From the NCBI GenBank assembly GCA_033855775.1, contig JAWVFT010000038.1, forward strand, positions 1-43,826: 43,826 nt of DNA, written 5' to 3'. Shown here one piece after another: positions 7,493-15,828 of the stretch. This DNA is from DASVTR01 sp033855775 (GTDB lineage Bacteria; Acidobacteriota; Blastocatellia; Pyrinomonadales; Pyrinomonadaceae). The notes under the pieces were generated by a model that did not search any database, was not told the DNA's origin, and saw only the letters and a list, made by a program, of their open reading frames with translations. Each line of letters starts with the position of its first letter. The first letter of the stretch is position 1. Both the position numbers and the translations under genes were made by a program.

Positions 7493-8416
7493 ATGCGCGT
7501 CTTCTACACACCACGTTATTACGCCGACATCGGCGAGGGCCACGTCTTTCCGATTCGCAAATTTGAACTCGTGCGCGACCGCTTGCTCATGGATGGAACG
7601 TTGCGGCCCGCGGACATACACGAGCCGCAGCCCGCGCCCATCGCGGACGTGCGGCTGGCGCACACGGAAGACTACGTGACACGGCTGCGCGCAGGCTCTC
7701 TGACCGAGCGCGAATTGCGGCGGCTCGGACTGCCATGGTCAAAGGCTCTGGTGCGCAGGTCGTTTCTGGCGACGGGCGGAACCATCGCCGCCGCGCGTTG
7801 GGCGTTGACGGAGGGCGTCGGCTCGAACCTCGCGGGCGGGACGCATCACGCCTTCGCTGACCGCGGCGAAGGCTTCTGCGTGCTCAACGATGTCGCCGTC
7901 GCCATTCGCGTCCTGCGCCGCGACCGTTTGATTGAACGCGCGGCAATCGTCGATTGCGACGTGCATCAAGGCAACGGCACGGCAACCATCTTTGCCGGAG
8001 ACGAAACGGTCTTCACCTTCTCTATGCACGGCGCGAAAAACTATCCGCTCTTCAAAGCTCTCTCGACCTTAGACGTTGAGTTGCCGGATGAGACGGCGGA
8101 CGAAGACTATTTGAAGACTCTGGCCGCGCATCTGCCGCGCGTCTTCGCGCACGCGCCCGACATCGTTTTTTATCTGGCCGGAGCCGACCCGTTTATCGGC
8201 GACAAGCTCGGACGCCTCGCGCTTTCGATGGCGGGCTTGCGTGCGCGCGATGAGTTGGTCTTGTCGGAATGCCGCGAGCGCGGATCGCCAATCGTGACGC
8301 TGATGTCCGGCGGCTACGCCAAAGACATCAACGATACGGTCGAGATTCACTGCAACACGATTCGCGCCGTGCGCCACATTTTCCAGTCGGCGCAGAGCGC
8401 GCAGACTTGCGCTTGA
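7493..8416 (+). CDS. Histone-deacetylase-family (AcuC/HdaH-like) hydrolase
   Basis: Zinc-dependent arginase/deacetylase-fold enzyme of 307 residues, expected to remove acetyl groups from a protein lysine or a small acetylated amine. Visible active-site elements are the twin His GGTHHAF (H118, H119), the DCDVHQGNGT motif with metal ligands D156 and H158, and the third ligand Asp in AGADPF (D232); all are intact. The frame is open from a TTG at 7448, but homology-like sequence starts at MRVFYTPRYY, so ATG 7493 is chosen even though the Shine-Dalgarno is weak. It lies 49 bp upstream of the CrtI-like gene and is probably co-transcribed. Bacterial members include acetoin-utilisation AcuC and acetylpolyamine amidohydrolases; the substrate here is not determined. 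Confidence 0.9.
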   Translation: MRVFYTPRYYADIGEGHVFPIRKFELVRDRLLMDGTLRPADIHEPQPAPIADVRLAHTEDYVTRLRAGSLTERELRRLGLPWSKALVRRSFLATGGTIAAARWALTEGVGSNLAGGTHHAFADRGEGFCVLNDVAVAIRVLRRDRLIERAAIVDCDVHQGNGTATIFAGDETVFTFSMHGAKNYPLFKALSTLDVELPDETADEDYLKTLAAHLPRVFAHAPDIVFYLAGADPFIGDKLGRLALSMAGLRARDELVLSECRERGSPIVTLMSGGYAKDINDTVEIHCNTIRAVRHIFQSAQSAQTCA

Positions 8417-8465
8417 GAGTCAATCGTTGGACATCGGATTTTAGAGTTTGGATAGTTGATTCAGC

Positions 8466-9935
8466 ATGAACATTGTTGTCATCGGCAGCGGTTTCGGCGG
8501 GCTGGCCGCTGCGATTCGCTTGCAGGCTCAAGGGCACAGCGTCACCATCATCGAAAAGCGCGACAAGCCCGGCGGGCGCGCTTACGTCTACGAGCAGGAC
8601 GGCTTCGTCTTCGACGGCGGCCCGACCATCATCACCGCGCCGTGGCTCATCCAAGACCTCTTCAAGGCTTGCGGAAAAGATTCCGCAGACTACCTCAAGC
8701 TCGTCCCGCTCGACCCTTTCTACAACGTTCGCTTCGAAGACGGCTCGGTCTTTCGCTACAACGGCGACCGCGAAAACGTCCTCCGTCAAATTCGCTCTTT
8801 CAACCCGGCGGACGAAGCGGGCTACGCGCGATTTCTTCGCGCGACCGCGAAGATTTACGAGAAGGGCTTTGAGTTGATAGACAAGCCTTTCACGCATTTC
8901 AGCGATATGGTTAAAATCCTTCCAGACCTCGTTCGCCTGCAATCGCACAAATCCGTCGCCGCCTTCGTCAATCAACACATCAAGGACGAACGCCTGCGAC
9001 AGGTCTTCAGCTTTCACCCGCTGCTCATCGGCGGCAATCCGTTTCAGAGCACTTCAATCTACGCCCTCATACATAAGTTGGAGCAGCAGTTCGGCGTCTG
9101 GTTTGTGATGGGCGGAACGGGCGCGCTGGTCAAAGCCCTTGTTCAACTGTTCGAGGAGTGCGGCGGCGTAATCAAGCTTGAGAGCGAAGTGGAGGAAATT
9201 GTTTTTAACGAAGTGAGTGGCCATGCGACCGGAGTGCGTTTCGCGGGCGGCGATTTTCTTCCGGCTGACGCCGTGGTCAGCAACGCCGACGTGGCCTTCA
9301 CCTACCTGCATCTGGTCCCGCCCAGATTCCGCCGCAAGCACACAGACCGTAAAATTCAGCGCATGAACTATTCGATGTCGCTCTTCGTCATTTACTTCGG
9401 AACGGACCGGCGATACGACGACATCGCGCATCACGAGATTCTGATGGGGCCGCGCTATCGCGGACTCGTCGAAGACATCTTCAAGCGCAAGACGCTGGCC
9501 GAAGACTTCTCGCTCTATCTACATCGCCCGACCGCCACGGACGCGTCGCTCGCCCCTGCGGGCTGCGATAGCTGGTACGTGCTCTCGCCCGTCCCGCATC
9601 TCGGCGGCAGCACAGACTGGCGCGAGCAGGCTCTTCCCTATCGCAACGCCATCGTCAAATACCTGGAAGAGCGTTACCTGCCGGAGCTTTCAAAACACAT
9701 CGTCTCGGAGCATCACATTGACCCGCTCCATTTCCGCGACACGCTTAACAGCTACCTCGGCAGCGCTTTTTCCGTCGAGCCGATTCTGACGCAATCGGCT
9801 TGGTTTCGCCCGCACAACTTGAGCGAAGACGTGCCGAATCTCTACTTTGTAGGGGCCGGCACGCATCCCGGCGCGGGCCTGCCCGGCGTCATCAGTTCCG
9901 GCAAAATCGTGGCCGAGATGATTGGCGCGCTGTAA
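8466..9935 (+). CDS. Phytoene desaturase (CrtI)-family FAD oxidoreductase
   Basis: Flavoprotein of 489 residues, the normal CrtI length. The N-terminal dinucleotide-binding motif IGSGFGGLAAAIRL is followed by EKRDKPGGRA and the FDGGPTIITAP segment. The C-terminal FAD/membrane motif reads LYFVGAGTHPGAGLPGV. This layout is characteristic of bacterial phytoene desaturases, which introduce double bonds in carotenoid precursors at the membrane. The paralogous CrtN, CrtO and CrtD enzymes share it, so the exact substrate (phytoene, diapophytoene or neurosporene) is not fixed. No phytoene synthase (crtB) or other carotenoid gene is in the window. It follows the deacetylase gene with a 49-bp gap; the two have no known shared pathway. 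Confidence 0.88.
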   Translation: MNIVVIGSGFGGLAAAIRLQAQGHSVTIIEKRDKPGGRAYVYEQDGFVFDGGPTIITAPWLIQDLFKACGKDSADYLKLVPLDPFYNVRFEDGSVFRYNGDRENVLRQIRSFNPADEAGYARFLRATAKIYEKGFELIDKPFTHFSDMVKILPDLVRLQSHKSVAAFVNQHIKDERLRQVFSFHPLLIGGNPFQSTSIYALIHKLEQQFGVWFVMGGTGALVKALVQLFEECGGVIKLESEVEEIVFNEVSGHATGVRFAGGDFLPADAVVSNADVAFTYLHLVPPRFRRKHTDRKIQRMNYSMSLFVIYFGTDRRYDDIAHHEILMGPRYRGLVEDIFKRKTLAEDFSLYLHRPTATDASLAPAGCDSWYVLSPVPHLGGSTDWREQALPYRNAIVKYLEERYLPELSKHIVSEHHIDPLHFRDTLNSYLGSAFSVEPILTQSAWFRPHNLSEDVPNLYFVGAGTHPGAGLPGVISSGKIVAEMIGAL

Positions 9936-10007
9936 AATTTGCTCTCAAAGGCGCGCAATCGAGAGCCTTTGTGGTGTAGTTTTTACAATCCGCTCTGTAA
10001 ATTTTTC

Positions 10008-10036
10008 TGGAAAAGTGGCGAAATTGCGTCTATACT
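10008..10036 (+). promoter_or_regulatory. Probable sigma-70-like promoter of the PEP-CTERM gene
   Basis: TGGAAA (10008-10013, 4 of 6) is separated by 17 nt from TATACT (10031-10036, 5 of 6). The predicted start near 10043 leaves a leader of about 185 nt before the ATG at 10229. Confidence 0.45.
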
Positions 10037-10067
10037 CCGGCTAAAGGTCTTAGTAGTGAATGCCGAA

Positions 10068-10103
10068 TCCCGGCCGAACGCAGGCGCCGATGTCCCGCCG
10101 GGA
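10068..10103 (+). promoter_or_regulatory. Hairpin in the PEP-CTERM leader
   Basis: TCCCGGC (10068-10074) and GCCGGGA (10097-10103) are perfect 7-bp complements around a GC-rich 22-nt loop, shortly after the predicted transcription start. It matches no riboswitch consensus I know. The remainder of the 9936-10228 gap has no gene. Confidence 0.35.
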
Positions 10104-10228
10104 AGCTGAAACGAACACACATCAGAGTTGACGATTGCCCCCGCCAACTCCGCCATTGAAGACTTCGGCCTCTTGCTCCGCCGTAGTAACTTCGTCAGGT
10201 TATTGGAAGCTTTGAAGAGGAATCTGCT

Positions 10229-10849
10229 ATGAACAAGCCCATCAACGCGATATTGAAGCCCCTGATTCTCAGCCTCGTCGCTATTGCTATTTTGACATTC
10301 AGTCAAAGCTCCGCGTTCGCCGATCCGGTCACGTTTCAACTGACCGGCTCAACCGGCACGTCTTACAACGGCCATGATGTCGGCCCGCTGAGCGGACTGC
10401 TCAACGGAGTTTCAATCGCGACCGTTTGCATCGACGCAAATCACACGGTCAATTACGGCGAGTCGTGGCCGGTCATCGTTCGCACCTTCAGCGACTTGAA
10501 CGCCAGCGTGCTCTCCAAATATCAACAGGCCGCATGGCTCTCGCTGCAATTCGCCAACAACCCGCAATCGGCTTGGGGCGACATACAGTTTGCGGCGTGG
10601 CGAGTCTTTTCGACGAACCCGGACTTCGTGACGCCGGGCTCCACCTTCTGGCTCAACCAAGCCATGAGTCAAAACTTCTCAGGCTTTGATTTCAGTTCGT
10701 TCCGCATCCTGACGCCGACCGGCCCCAACGGGCAGGAGCAGATTACCGTGCCGGAACCGGCGACGATGGTGCTGCTCGGAACAGGACTGGCGGGGCTGGC
10801 CGCGGGCGCGCGCAAACGGCGCAAAGCGCGCAAAGAATTGTCCAGCTAA
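10229..10849 (+). CDS. PEP-CTERM sorting-domain protein
   Basis: Exported protein of 206 residues. It has a signal peptide (about 1-33, ending SSAFA before DPVTF), a central domain of about 140 residues of unknown function rich in Ser/Asn/Gly/Phe, and a C-terminal tripartite sorting signal. That signal consists of VPEPATM, a short hydrophobic helix LLGTGLAGLAAGA and a basic tail RKRRKARK. Such signals are recognised by exosortase (EpsH-type), which processes the protein at the membrane; targets are often tied to exopolysaccharide or biofilm. No exosortase gene is in the window. The start is supported by GAGG about 8 nt upstream. The first part resembles the small Cys-containing PEP-CTERM proteins that mention TVCIDANHTVNYGE-like segments, but I cannot name a subfamily. 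Confidence 0.85.
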   Translation: MNKPINAILKPLILSLVAIAILTFSQSSAFADPVTFQLTGSTGTSYNGHDVGPLSGLLNGVSIATVCIDANHTVNYGESWPVIVRTFSDLNASVLSKYQQAAWLSLQFANNPQSAWGDIQFAAWRVFSTNPDFVTPGSTFWLNQAMSQNFSGFDFSSFRILTPTGPNGQEQITVPEPATMVLLGTGLAGLAAGARKRRKARKELSS

Positions 10850-10872
10850 TCGCCGCTCAATCGATTCAAGAG

Positions 10873-10922
10873 GAAGAAAGTCCAGGCCGGCCCTGCTTGC
10901 TCCGCCCGCCTGGGCTTTCTTC
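10873..10922 (+). terminator. Hairpin terminator of the PEP-CTERM gene
   Basis: A 14-bp stem (GAAGAAAGTCCAGG at 10873-10886 against CCTGGGCTTTCTTC at 10909-10922, with one G-U) lies 24 bp after the stop codon. The right arm is T-rich. Confidence 0.65.
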
Positions 10923-11007
10923 TGTCCATTCACCTTTGCCGCTGACCGCTACGGCTCGCCTCTTCTGAAAAACGCTTTCCCGGCCTGCGCGCCAAAGCAA
11001 GTTGCAC

Positions 11008-11013
11008 TATAAT
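11008..11013 (+). promoter_or_regulatory. Candidate -10 element upstream of mtgA
   Basis: A perfect TATAAT lies 80 nt upstream of the mtgA start. No good -35 sits at 16-18 nt, so this is a weak call. Confidence 0.35.
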
Positions 11014-11092
11014 CACGGATGTCTTGAATGGTCGCTCAAAGCGCCTTGCGCCGGAGCGTTTGCTTCTTAATCGTTAAACTAACTGTTAGCTA

Positions 11093-11863
11093 ATGTGGCG
11101 TTGGATAAAATTCGCGTTTCTCGTTCCCGTCGGGCTGGTTCTCGGCTGGCTCATCTATCAGTTTCTGGCCTTCCCGGACATCGGCAGCCTGCGCGACCAT
11201 AACCCGGAAACGACCGCTCTAATTGAGACTCGCATCAAGGAGGCGGCGGCGCGCGGCGAGCAGCCACGCAAGTTTCAAACATGGGCGCCGCTGGAAAAAA
11301 TCTCGCCCAATCTAGTCCGCGCCGTGATGGCCGGCGAAGACACAAACTTTGCGACGCATCACGGTTTTGATTATCAGGCGATTCAACGCGCGTGGGATGA
11401 AGCCCAACGCGAAGCTGAGAAGGAAGCGAAGAAAGAGGGCGAGACTGACCAGTCGAGTTGGAGTTGGCCAAGCTTTGATTTTAAACGCGGAGCTTCGACC
11501 ATCTCGCAACAACTGGCCAAGAATCTATACCTGACGACCGAAAAATCTTTCGTCCGCAAAGCGAAGGAAGCGGTGCTCACTTACTTTCTTGAACGCAAGC
11601 TCTCGAAACGCCGCATCCTCGAAATCTACTTGAACGTCATCGAATGGGGCGACGGCATCTACGGCGCGGAGGCGGCCTCGCAATACTACTTTCGCAAACC
11701 CGCCGCCGCCCTCAACCTTCGTGAAGCAGCCTTTCTTTCAGCCATCATTCCCAACCCGCGCAAGGATTTCAACCCGCAGTTGAACCCGCGTCGCGTCGCG
11801 CGCCGCCAGCGAGTCATCATGCGCGGCATGCCCTTCGTCAAACTGCCGGAAGGCATCGGCTAA
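11093..11863 (+). CDS. mtgA: Monofunctional biosynthetic peptidoglycan transglycosylase
   Basis: Glycosyltransferase family 51 enzyme of 256 residues that polymerises lipid II into glycan strands at the outer face of the inner membrane. One N-terminal membrane anchor (about 5-25) is followed by the GT51 motifs in order: AVMAGEDTNFATHHG with catalytic Glu E82, RGASTISQQLAKNLYL, RKAKEAVLTYFLERKLSKRR, ILEIYLNVIEWGDGIYG and AAFLSAIIPNPRKDFNP. There is no transpeptidase domain, which separates it from class A PBPs. A charged insertion of about 25 residues (EKEAKKEGE and on) sits between motifs 1 and 2, longer than in E. coli MtgA. The gene stands alone and ends against a convergent gene with a shared hairpin between. 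Confidence 0.93.
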   Translation: MWRWIKFAFLVPVGLVLGWLIYQFLAFPDIGSLRDHNPETTALIETRIKEAAARGEQPRKFQTWAPLEKISPNLVRAVMAGEDTNFATHHGFDYQAIQRAWDEAQREAEKEAKKEGETDQSSWSWPSFDFKRGASTISQQLAKNLYLTTEKSFVRKAKEAVLTYFLERKLSKRRILEIYLNVIEWGDGIYGAEAASQYYFRKPAAALNLREAAFLSAIIPNPRKDFNPQLNPRRVARRQRVIMRGMPFVKLPEGIG

Positions 11864-11873
11864 GCCAAGTCCA

Positions 11874-11939
11874 AAGTCTAAAGTCCAATGTCCAAGGTCG
11901 AGCGCACGGTCTTGACTTTGGACATTGGACATTGGACTT
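11874..11939. terminator. Long hairpin made of AAGTCCAAT-type units; probable bidirectional terminator
   Basis: Arms at 11874-11899 and 11914-11939 pair at 23 of 26 positions around a 14-nt loop. Each arm is built of short units AAGTCCA/ATGTCCA repeated three to four times. It sits exactly between the convergent mtgA and the HExxH gene and reaches the latter's stop codon. Confidence 0.7.
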
Positions 11940-12473
11940 TCAGACGTATGTCTTCTTTTGAGAGCGCGAGGCGGAGATGATGGCCCAGAGCGTGGCGGCG
12001 ATGACGATGGATGCGGCGGCGAGATGCAAAGCTTTGGCGATGCCGTTTGTGCGCGAGAGCCAGCCCATGTGGTCGAGCAGATAGTTCCAGTCGTGAATCG
12101 AATCGTTGCCGCCGAGCAAAGGCAGTTGCATCGCCACGCTGTCTCCCGCGTAGACCGAGACGTTGAGCAGGCTCTCGCCAGCCCACAGCAGCACGAGCGC
12201 GCACGAGTAAGGCTTCTCTTGATAGTAAAAATAGAAGGCGAAGGTGGCCGGGACAATCAACTGAAAGAGCGAGCCTCCGGCAATCATCATAAATTCACCG
12301 AAGGGCCGAAAGAAGAGATGCCCGGCTTCGTGTATGACCAGATTCACGCCGTCAATCAAGCGCCAGTCCTGCGGGTGCAGCATCGCCCACAGAAAATAGG
12401 CGCCCGCGATAAGAGCCACAATCAGTTTGGCGGTGTCAGGCGTAGCGCGTTCTTGTTGAAGCGTCGTGGACAT
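11940..12473 (-). CDS. Small membrane protein with HEAGH motif (M50-like, putative)
   Basis: Predicted integral membrane protein of 177 residues with about four hydrophobic segments (near 17-31, 60-80, 88-105 and 150-168). After the first helix it has NLVIHEAGHLFF, an HExxH zinc motif (H48, E49, H52) inside a hydrophobic helix, as in site-2-protease/M50 peptidases. It is shorter than usual M50 members and I do not see the second NPDG-type Asp ligand; GGNDSIHDWNYLL is a possible replacement region. It may therefore be a minimal intramembrane protease or a relative without proteolytic activity. It is convergent with mtgA and separated from the pilus genes by a perfect hairpin at 12547-12588. 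Start ATG 12473 has only a weak Shine-Dalgarno. Confidence 0.7.
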   Translation of the reverse strand: MSTTLQQERATPDTAKLIVALIAGAYFLWAMLHPQDWRLIDGVNLVIHEAGHLFFRPFGEFMMIAGGSLFQLIVPATFAFYFYYQEKPYSCALVLLWAGESLLNVSVYAGDSVAMQLPLLGGNDSIHDWNYLLDHMGWLSRTNGIAKALHLAAASIVIAATLWAIISASRSQKKTYV

Positions 12474-12546
12474 TAAAAGCGGAAGCTGACAAGTTAGAAC
12501 AGCACGTTCAAAGCTCGCTCGTCAGAGCCATCTTGAAGATGTGACG

Positions 12547-12588
12547 GTCGAAGCGCAATCGTTAAGTTTCCAACGATTGCGCTTCGAC
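12547..12588. terminator. Perfect 17-bp hairpin after the pilX-like gene
   Basis: Arms 12547-12563 and 12572-12588 pair perfectly around the 8-nt loop AAGTTTCC. The hairpin lies 39 bp beyond the pilX-like stop (minus strand) and just upstream of the HExxH gene. Plus-strand readout is followed by a short T-rich run, minus-strand readout is not. Confidence 0.6.
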
Positions 12589-12627
12589 TTTTCATCTTGC
12601 CGGAGGGGTGGCAAATGAAGCGTTGAC

Positions 12628-15600
12628 TTAGAAAATCTGCCGGAAGGCCGTCGGCGAAATGAACTGGAATTGCGGCGTGCCGGGCGGCAGCTTGGCCGGC
12701 TCCATAAACGTGATGTCGAAGCCCCAGTTACGTCGCGGCGGCGAGTAGACCACAGAGTTGAGCACGCTGTAGGGACTGACGGCCTGCGTCGAGCCATACA
12801 GCAGAATGAATGAGCCTGTGTAGTTCCAACGCTTCTCCCAAGTGCTGGCGACGCCCCACGTTTCAAGGAAGCGCGGGAAGTTATGCACACCGCCGTTCAG
12901 CCATTTGAGAAAGTAGGTCGGAGCCGTGTTGGCGACCATCGAAGACAAAGTAGTGCCGGAGATGATGCCGCAGCGGACGGAAGTTTCCTGACCAACCGAA
13001 ATGGCCGTCGCGTCGGTGGCCGCTCCGGCGTCGGCGATTCTGTTCAAACCGCCTTCCGGGTAGATGGAGGGCAAAGCGTCGTACCACGTTTTCGACAGCG
13101 GGAAGAATGCGTCCGAAGCAATCGAGGCCGGTATCTGGTCGCCGGTGTAGTAAAAGCTTTGCGTCGGGTCGTTCTGCGTCGAGCCGTTGGTGGGCTGGCC
13201 GTTGATGCCGGTCGTATTGTAGTTGCCCCAGATGTAGACCATGTTCTCTGTGGCGACCGTGATGCCTTTGGTGGCCGACAGCTTTCCGGTCGCGCCCGTC
13301 ACCACCATATCTTCGCCGTTGAGCAGCCTGACGGCGCGACGGAAGAAGTAGTTGGGAGACGTGGCGGTAGGCGTCGCAGGTGGCGAAGGATTCCATTCCG
13401 TGACCGTGACGGCGCGCGTGAAATCGGTGGCGTCAACGCCGGTCGGAGGAGTCAGATTCGCAGGCGTCGGAATCGCGCTCGGCCCCGGCAATTCGTTGAG
13501 GTCAACCTGCAAAGAGTCTTTCTTGTTCTTGCCCGTGGCGGGGTCGAAGCCCGCATCAATCACGTCTTCGCCGGGGTCAGGCACAGAGCCGTTGGTCTGG
13601 TTGTAGCCGTAGATATCTTCGTTATCGACGAGGCCGTTGGTGGTGTTGATGGTCGCGCCGACCGAATTGCGCTCGGTCTTCACGCGGTCGCCTCTGCGGT
13701 CGGAGACGTAGACCACATAGCCTTCAGACCCGTCAATGTTGCCGCCGAGAGCAGTCGTGCCGCGCAGGAGGTTCGCGTCGTAAGCGCCGTCCAACCAGCG
13801 GGCCAGATTCCGCATGTTGATGTCAACGACGGTGGTGATGCCGCGACCGTAGACCAGAGTGTCAGTAAGGGCTTCGTCAATGCGTCCCTCACGCACGTTG
13901 TACATGGTGATAGGCACGATGCGGTTGAGACTGCCGGACGTGGTGGCAAACTGGTCGTCGCGCGACATCGTTGCGGTGGTCGGCAGAAACGGAGTTGAGC
14001 CTGAATGAGGGTCGTCATCAAAGGAGTTATCAATGGCGCTGATGTAGCCCGCCGGAGCAAAGGCCACGCTCTTCGTAAGTTCGCCGTCGGCCAGTGAGCG
14101 CCGGTCGCTGACGGTCGTGTCGAGGAAGTAGTTCAGGAAGTTGTGATGCGTGGTGTCGCCCTTCCTGTCTCGCCCGCCCTGCATGAAGGCGGCCCACGCC
14201 GGTCGCTGTAGATAGACGATGCCGTTCGGCTCGCCCACCGTCATGCCCATGCTGAGGATGGCCCGTGTGACATCGACGAACGTGCCGTCGGGTTTGCGCG
14301 CCTCAATCAGAATGTGTCCTTTGATGCCCGCTCCGGGCGGAATCATCGCGCCGTTCGTCGTCTTCGGAACTGAATAATTGACGTTGCCGGTGAGCAGGCT
14401 GTTAGCCAACTCGGTCGAGGTGACGTTCTTGCCGCCGGTGGTTGTGCTGGCTGTGCTTGAGCTGGTGATGGTATAAGACCTGATGCCGCGAACCGTCAGA
14501 GCCTTCTTGTTGAGCGTAGGATTGCCTTGAAGCCAATCCGTCGTGCTCGCATACGAGCCGGTGTCTGTGACGGGACGCAGGGCGTTGCCGCCGTCCAGCA
14601 TGTCCGGGTCGAACTGCGAGAGATAGACGCCCTTGTTTGACGGAATGCCAGCCACGTTGGACGGCCCGCCATTGACGTTTTCATCGTCAATCAAAATGCG
14701 TATCTCGGCCTTGGAGCTAAAGCGTCCGGTGGTTAAAGCAGAGCTATCGTCGGGCATCGGTCGCTTGATAATCTCACGGGGCTTATTGCCGTCGAGCTGC
14801 ATCGGGAGCAGGAGCGGGAGCGCGCCCGTGGATTTGGTCAGCAGTTGACCGCCGAATTGGTCTGCGACGCCGGATTGCACAGCCGTCACTGACTTGGTTT
14901 TCCAGACAGAGTTATCGGTGCCACCCGGAGAGTCCGGGAAATTGCCTCGCTTGTCGGTGCGCGGTTGGGTCATGCTCGGCCCGCCGACCACGCTGCCCTG
15001 ATTCATCGCCACGGTCACGCCGTTAATCACGAAGCGCGGAGTCCCCGCGGAATAGGTGGCGGCGAGAGTCGCTTTATTGCGAAGCAGCGTGCGCACAGCC
15101 TCGTTGGCCGTCGTCACTTTGGAGGTGAAGGTGATGTCGCCGCCGAAGTAGATATTGCCGTTGGCATGGACGCGACCGTTGAAGGTCATCGGCGGCTGCG
15201 GCCAGAACTCAAGGTCGCCGTCGCTGAAGGTTCCGAACTGAAAGAGCGGTATCAGATAATTGTTGATGGTGCGCTGCAACTTGACCTGTGTGCCGTCGCA
15301 GCGCGTGGCGGTTGAGGACACGATGTAAGGAGCGACGGAGGCCGTCAAGCCAACCAGGGCTCCGTGGTCAATAACGACGCTCGGATACCTGCTGTTCGTG
15401 ATGCCCTGCGTCGCGCGCATCGCCGCCAGCGTCACGTCGTCGGACACGAGGCTTTGACTAAAAGTGAAACACTGGTCAATCAACTCCTGCGGAGGAGCGC
15501 TGGAAATCTGTTGGAGTTGCGCCGTGGTCGGGGTTGATGTGCGCTGAAACAGATTGCTGAAATCGTTCGTCATCTTTTCGATGCCCGCTGTGGCGGCGAA

Positions 15601-15792
15601 ATAGCTCTCGGTGCGCCGCAGGTCGCTCCCCGCAATCTTCGTCTCATGCGTGACGACAGCCAGCACGCTGACCGAGATGGCTCCGAGCAACAAGAGGATG
15701 ATAATCACCAGCACGAGGACTGCGCCACGCTCGTCTGGCCGGTGGCTGTTCGGTGTGGCCGCTTTTTTCGACCGTCTTTTTTCGTTAGTCAT
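12628..15792 (-). CDS. Giant PilX-like type IV pilus assembly protein
   Basis: Protein of 1054 residues. A basic head is followed by RGAVLVLVIIILLLLGAI, a hydrophobic N-terminal helix of the PilX_N type, then HETKIAGSDLRRTESYFAATAGIE, the conserved region of PilX N-termini. Typical PilX minor pilins have under 250 residues, so over 800 residues are extra. The extra part is Gly/Ser/Thr/Asn-rich, extracellular-looking, with several predicted beta segments and acidic patches (DNEDIYGYN, DPGEDVIDAGFDP). ATG 15792 is preferred, with AAGGA about 11 nt upstream; a TTG at 15828 would begin right at the pilW-like stop. It is the last gene of the minor-pilin block. It may act as pilus-tip adhesin or initiator, possibly replacing the PilY1 role (inference); no PilY1 gene is in the window. 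Confidence 0.75.
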   Translation of the reverse strand: MTNEKRRSKKAATPNSHRPDERGAVLVLVIIILLLLGAISVSVLAVVTHETKIAGSDLRRTESYFAATAGIEKMTNDFSNLFQRTSTPTTAQLQQISSAPPQELIDQCFTFSQSLVSDDVTLAAMRATQGITNSRYPSVVIDHGALVGLTASVAPYIVSSTATRCDGTQVKLQRTINNYLIPLFQFGTFSDGDLEFWPQPPMTFNGRVHANGNIYFGGDITFTSKVTTANEAVRTLLRNKATLAATYSAGTPRFVINGVTVAMNQGSVVGGPSMTQPRTDKRGNFPDSPGGTDNSVWKTKSVTAVQSGVADQFGGQLLTKSTGALPLLLPMQLDGNKPREIIKRPMPDDSSALTTGRFSSKAEIRILIDDENVNGGPSNVAGIPSNKGVYLSQFDPDMLDGGNALRPVTDTGSYASTTDWLQGNPTLNKKALTVRGIRSYTITSSSTASTTTGGKNVTSTELANSLLTGNVNYSVPKTTNGAMIPPGAGIKGHILIEARKPDGTFVDVTRAILSMGMTVGEPNGIVYLQRPAWAAFMQGGRDRKGDTTHHNFLNYFLDTTVSDRRSLADGELTKSVAFAPAGYISAIDNSFDDDPHSGSTPFLPTTATMSRDDQFATTSGSLNRIVPITMYNVREGRIDEALTDTLVYGRGITTVVDINMRNLARWLDGAYDANLLRGTTALGGNIDGSEGYVVYVSDRRGDRVKTERNSVGATINTTNGLVDNEDIYGYNQTNGSVPDPGEDVIDAGFDPATGKNKKDSLQVDLNELPGPSAIPTPANLTPPTGVDATDFTRAVTVTEWNPSPPATPTATSPNYFFRRAVRLLNGEDMVVTGATGKLSATKGITVATENMVYIWGNYNTTGINGQPTNGSTQNDPTQSFYYTGDQIPASIASDAFFPLSKTWYDALPSIYPEGGLNRIADAGAATDATAISVGQETSVRCGIISGTTLSSMVANTAPTYFLKWLNGGVHNFPRFLETWGVASTWEKRWNYTGSFILLYGSTQAVSPYSVLNSVVYSPPRRNWGFDITFMEPAKLPPGTPQFQFISPTAFRQIF

Positions 15793-15828
15793 AATCGGGT
15801 AGTCCTTATTGAAAATGATGATGAGCAA

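Noticed and set aside
9941..9975. A terminator after the CrtI-like gene
   Set aside because: CAAAGGC and GCCTTTG can pair, but the 12-nt loop, short stem and lack of a direct T-run make it weak.
10020..10110. A second GEMM-type riboswitch upstream of the PEP-CTERM gene
   Set aside because: The hairpin has no CGCAAAGCC core and no GNRA-capped stem of the right layout.
12883..13998. A 371-codon plus-strand ORF
   Set aside because: It is antisense to the pilX-like gene and its Arg/Val/Gly-rich translation is typical of a shadow frame in GC-rich DNA.
15793..15828. TTG start for the pilX-like gene
   Set aside because: ATG 15792 has an AAGGA box and gives a normal short basic head before the membrane helix.
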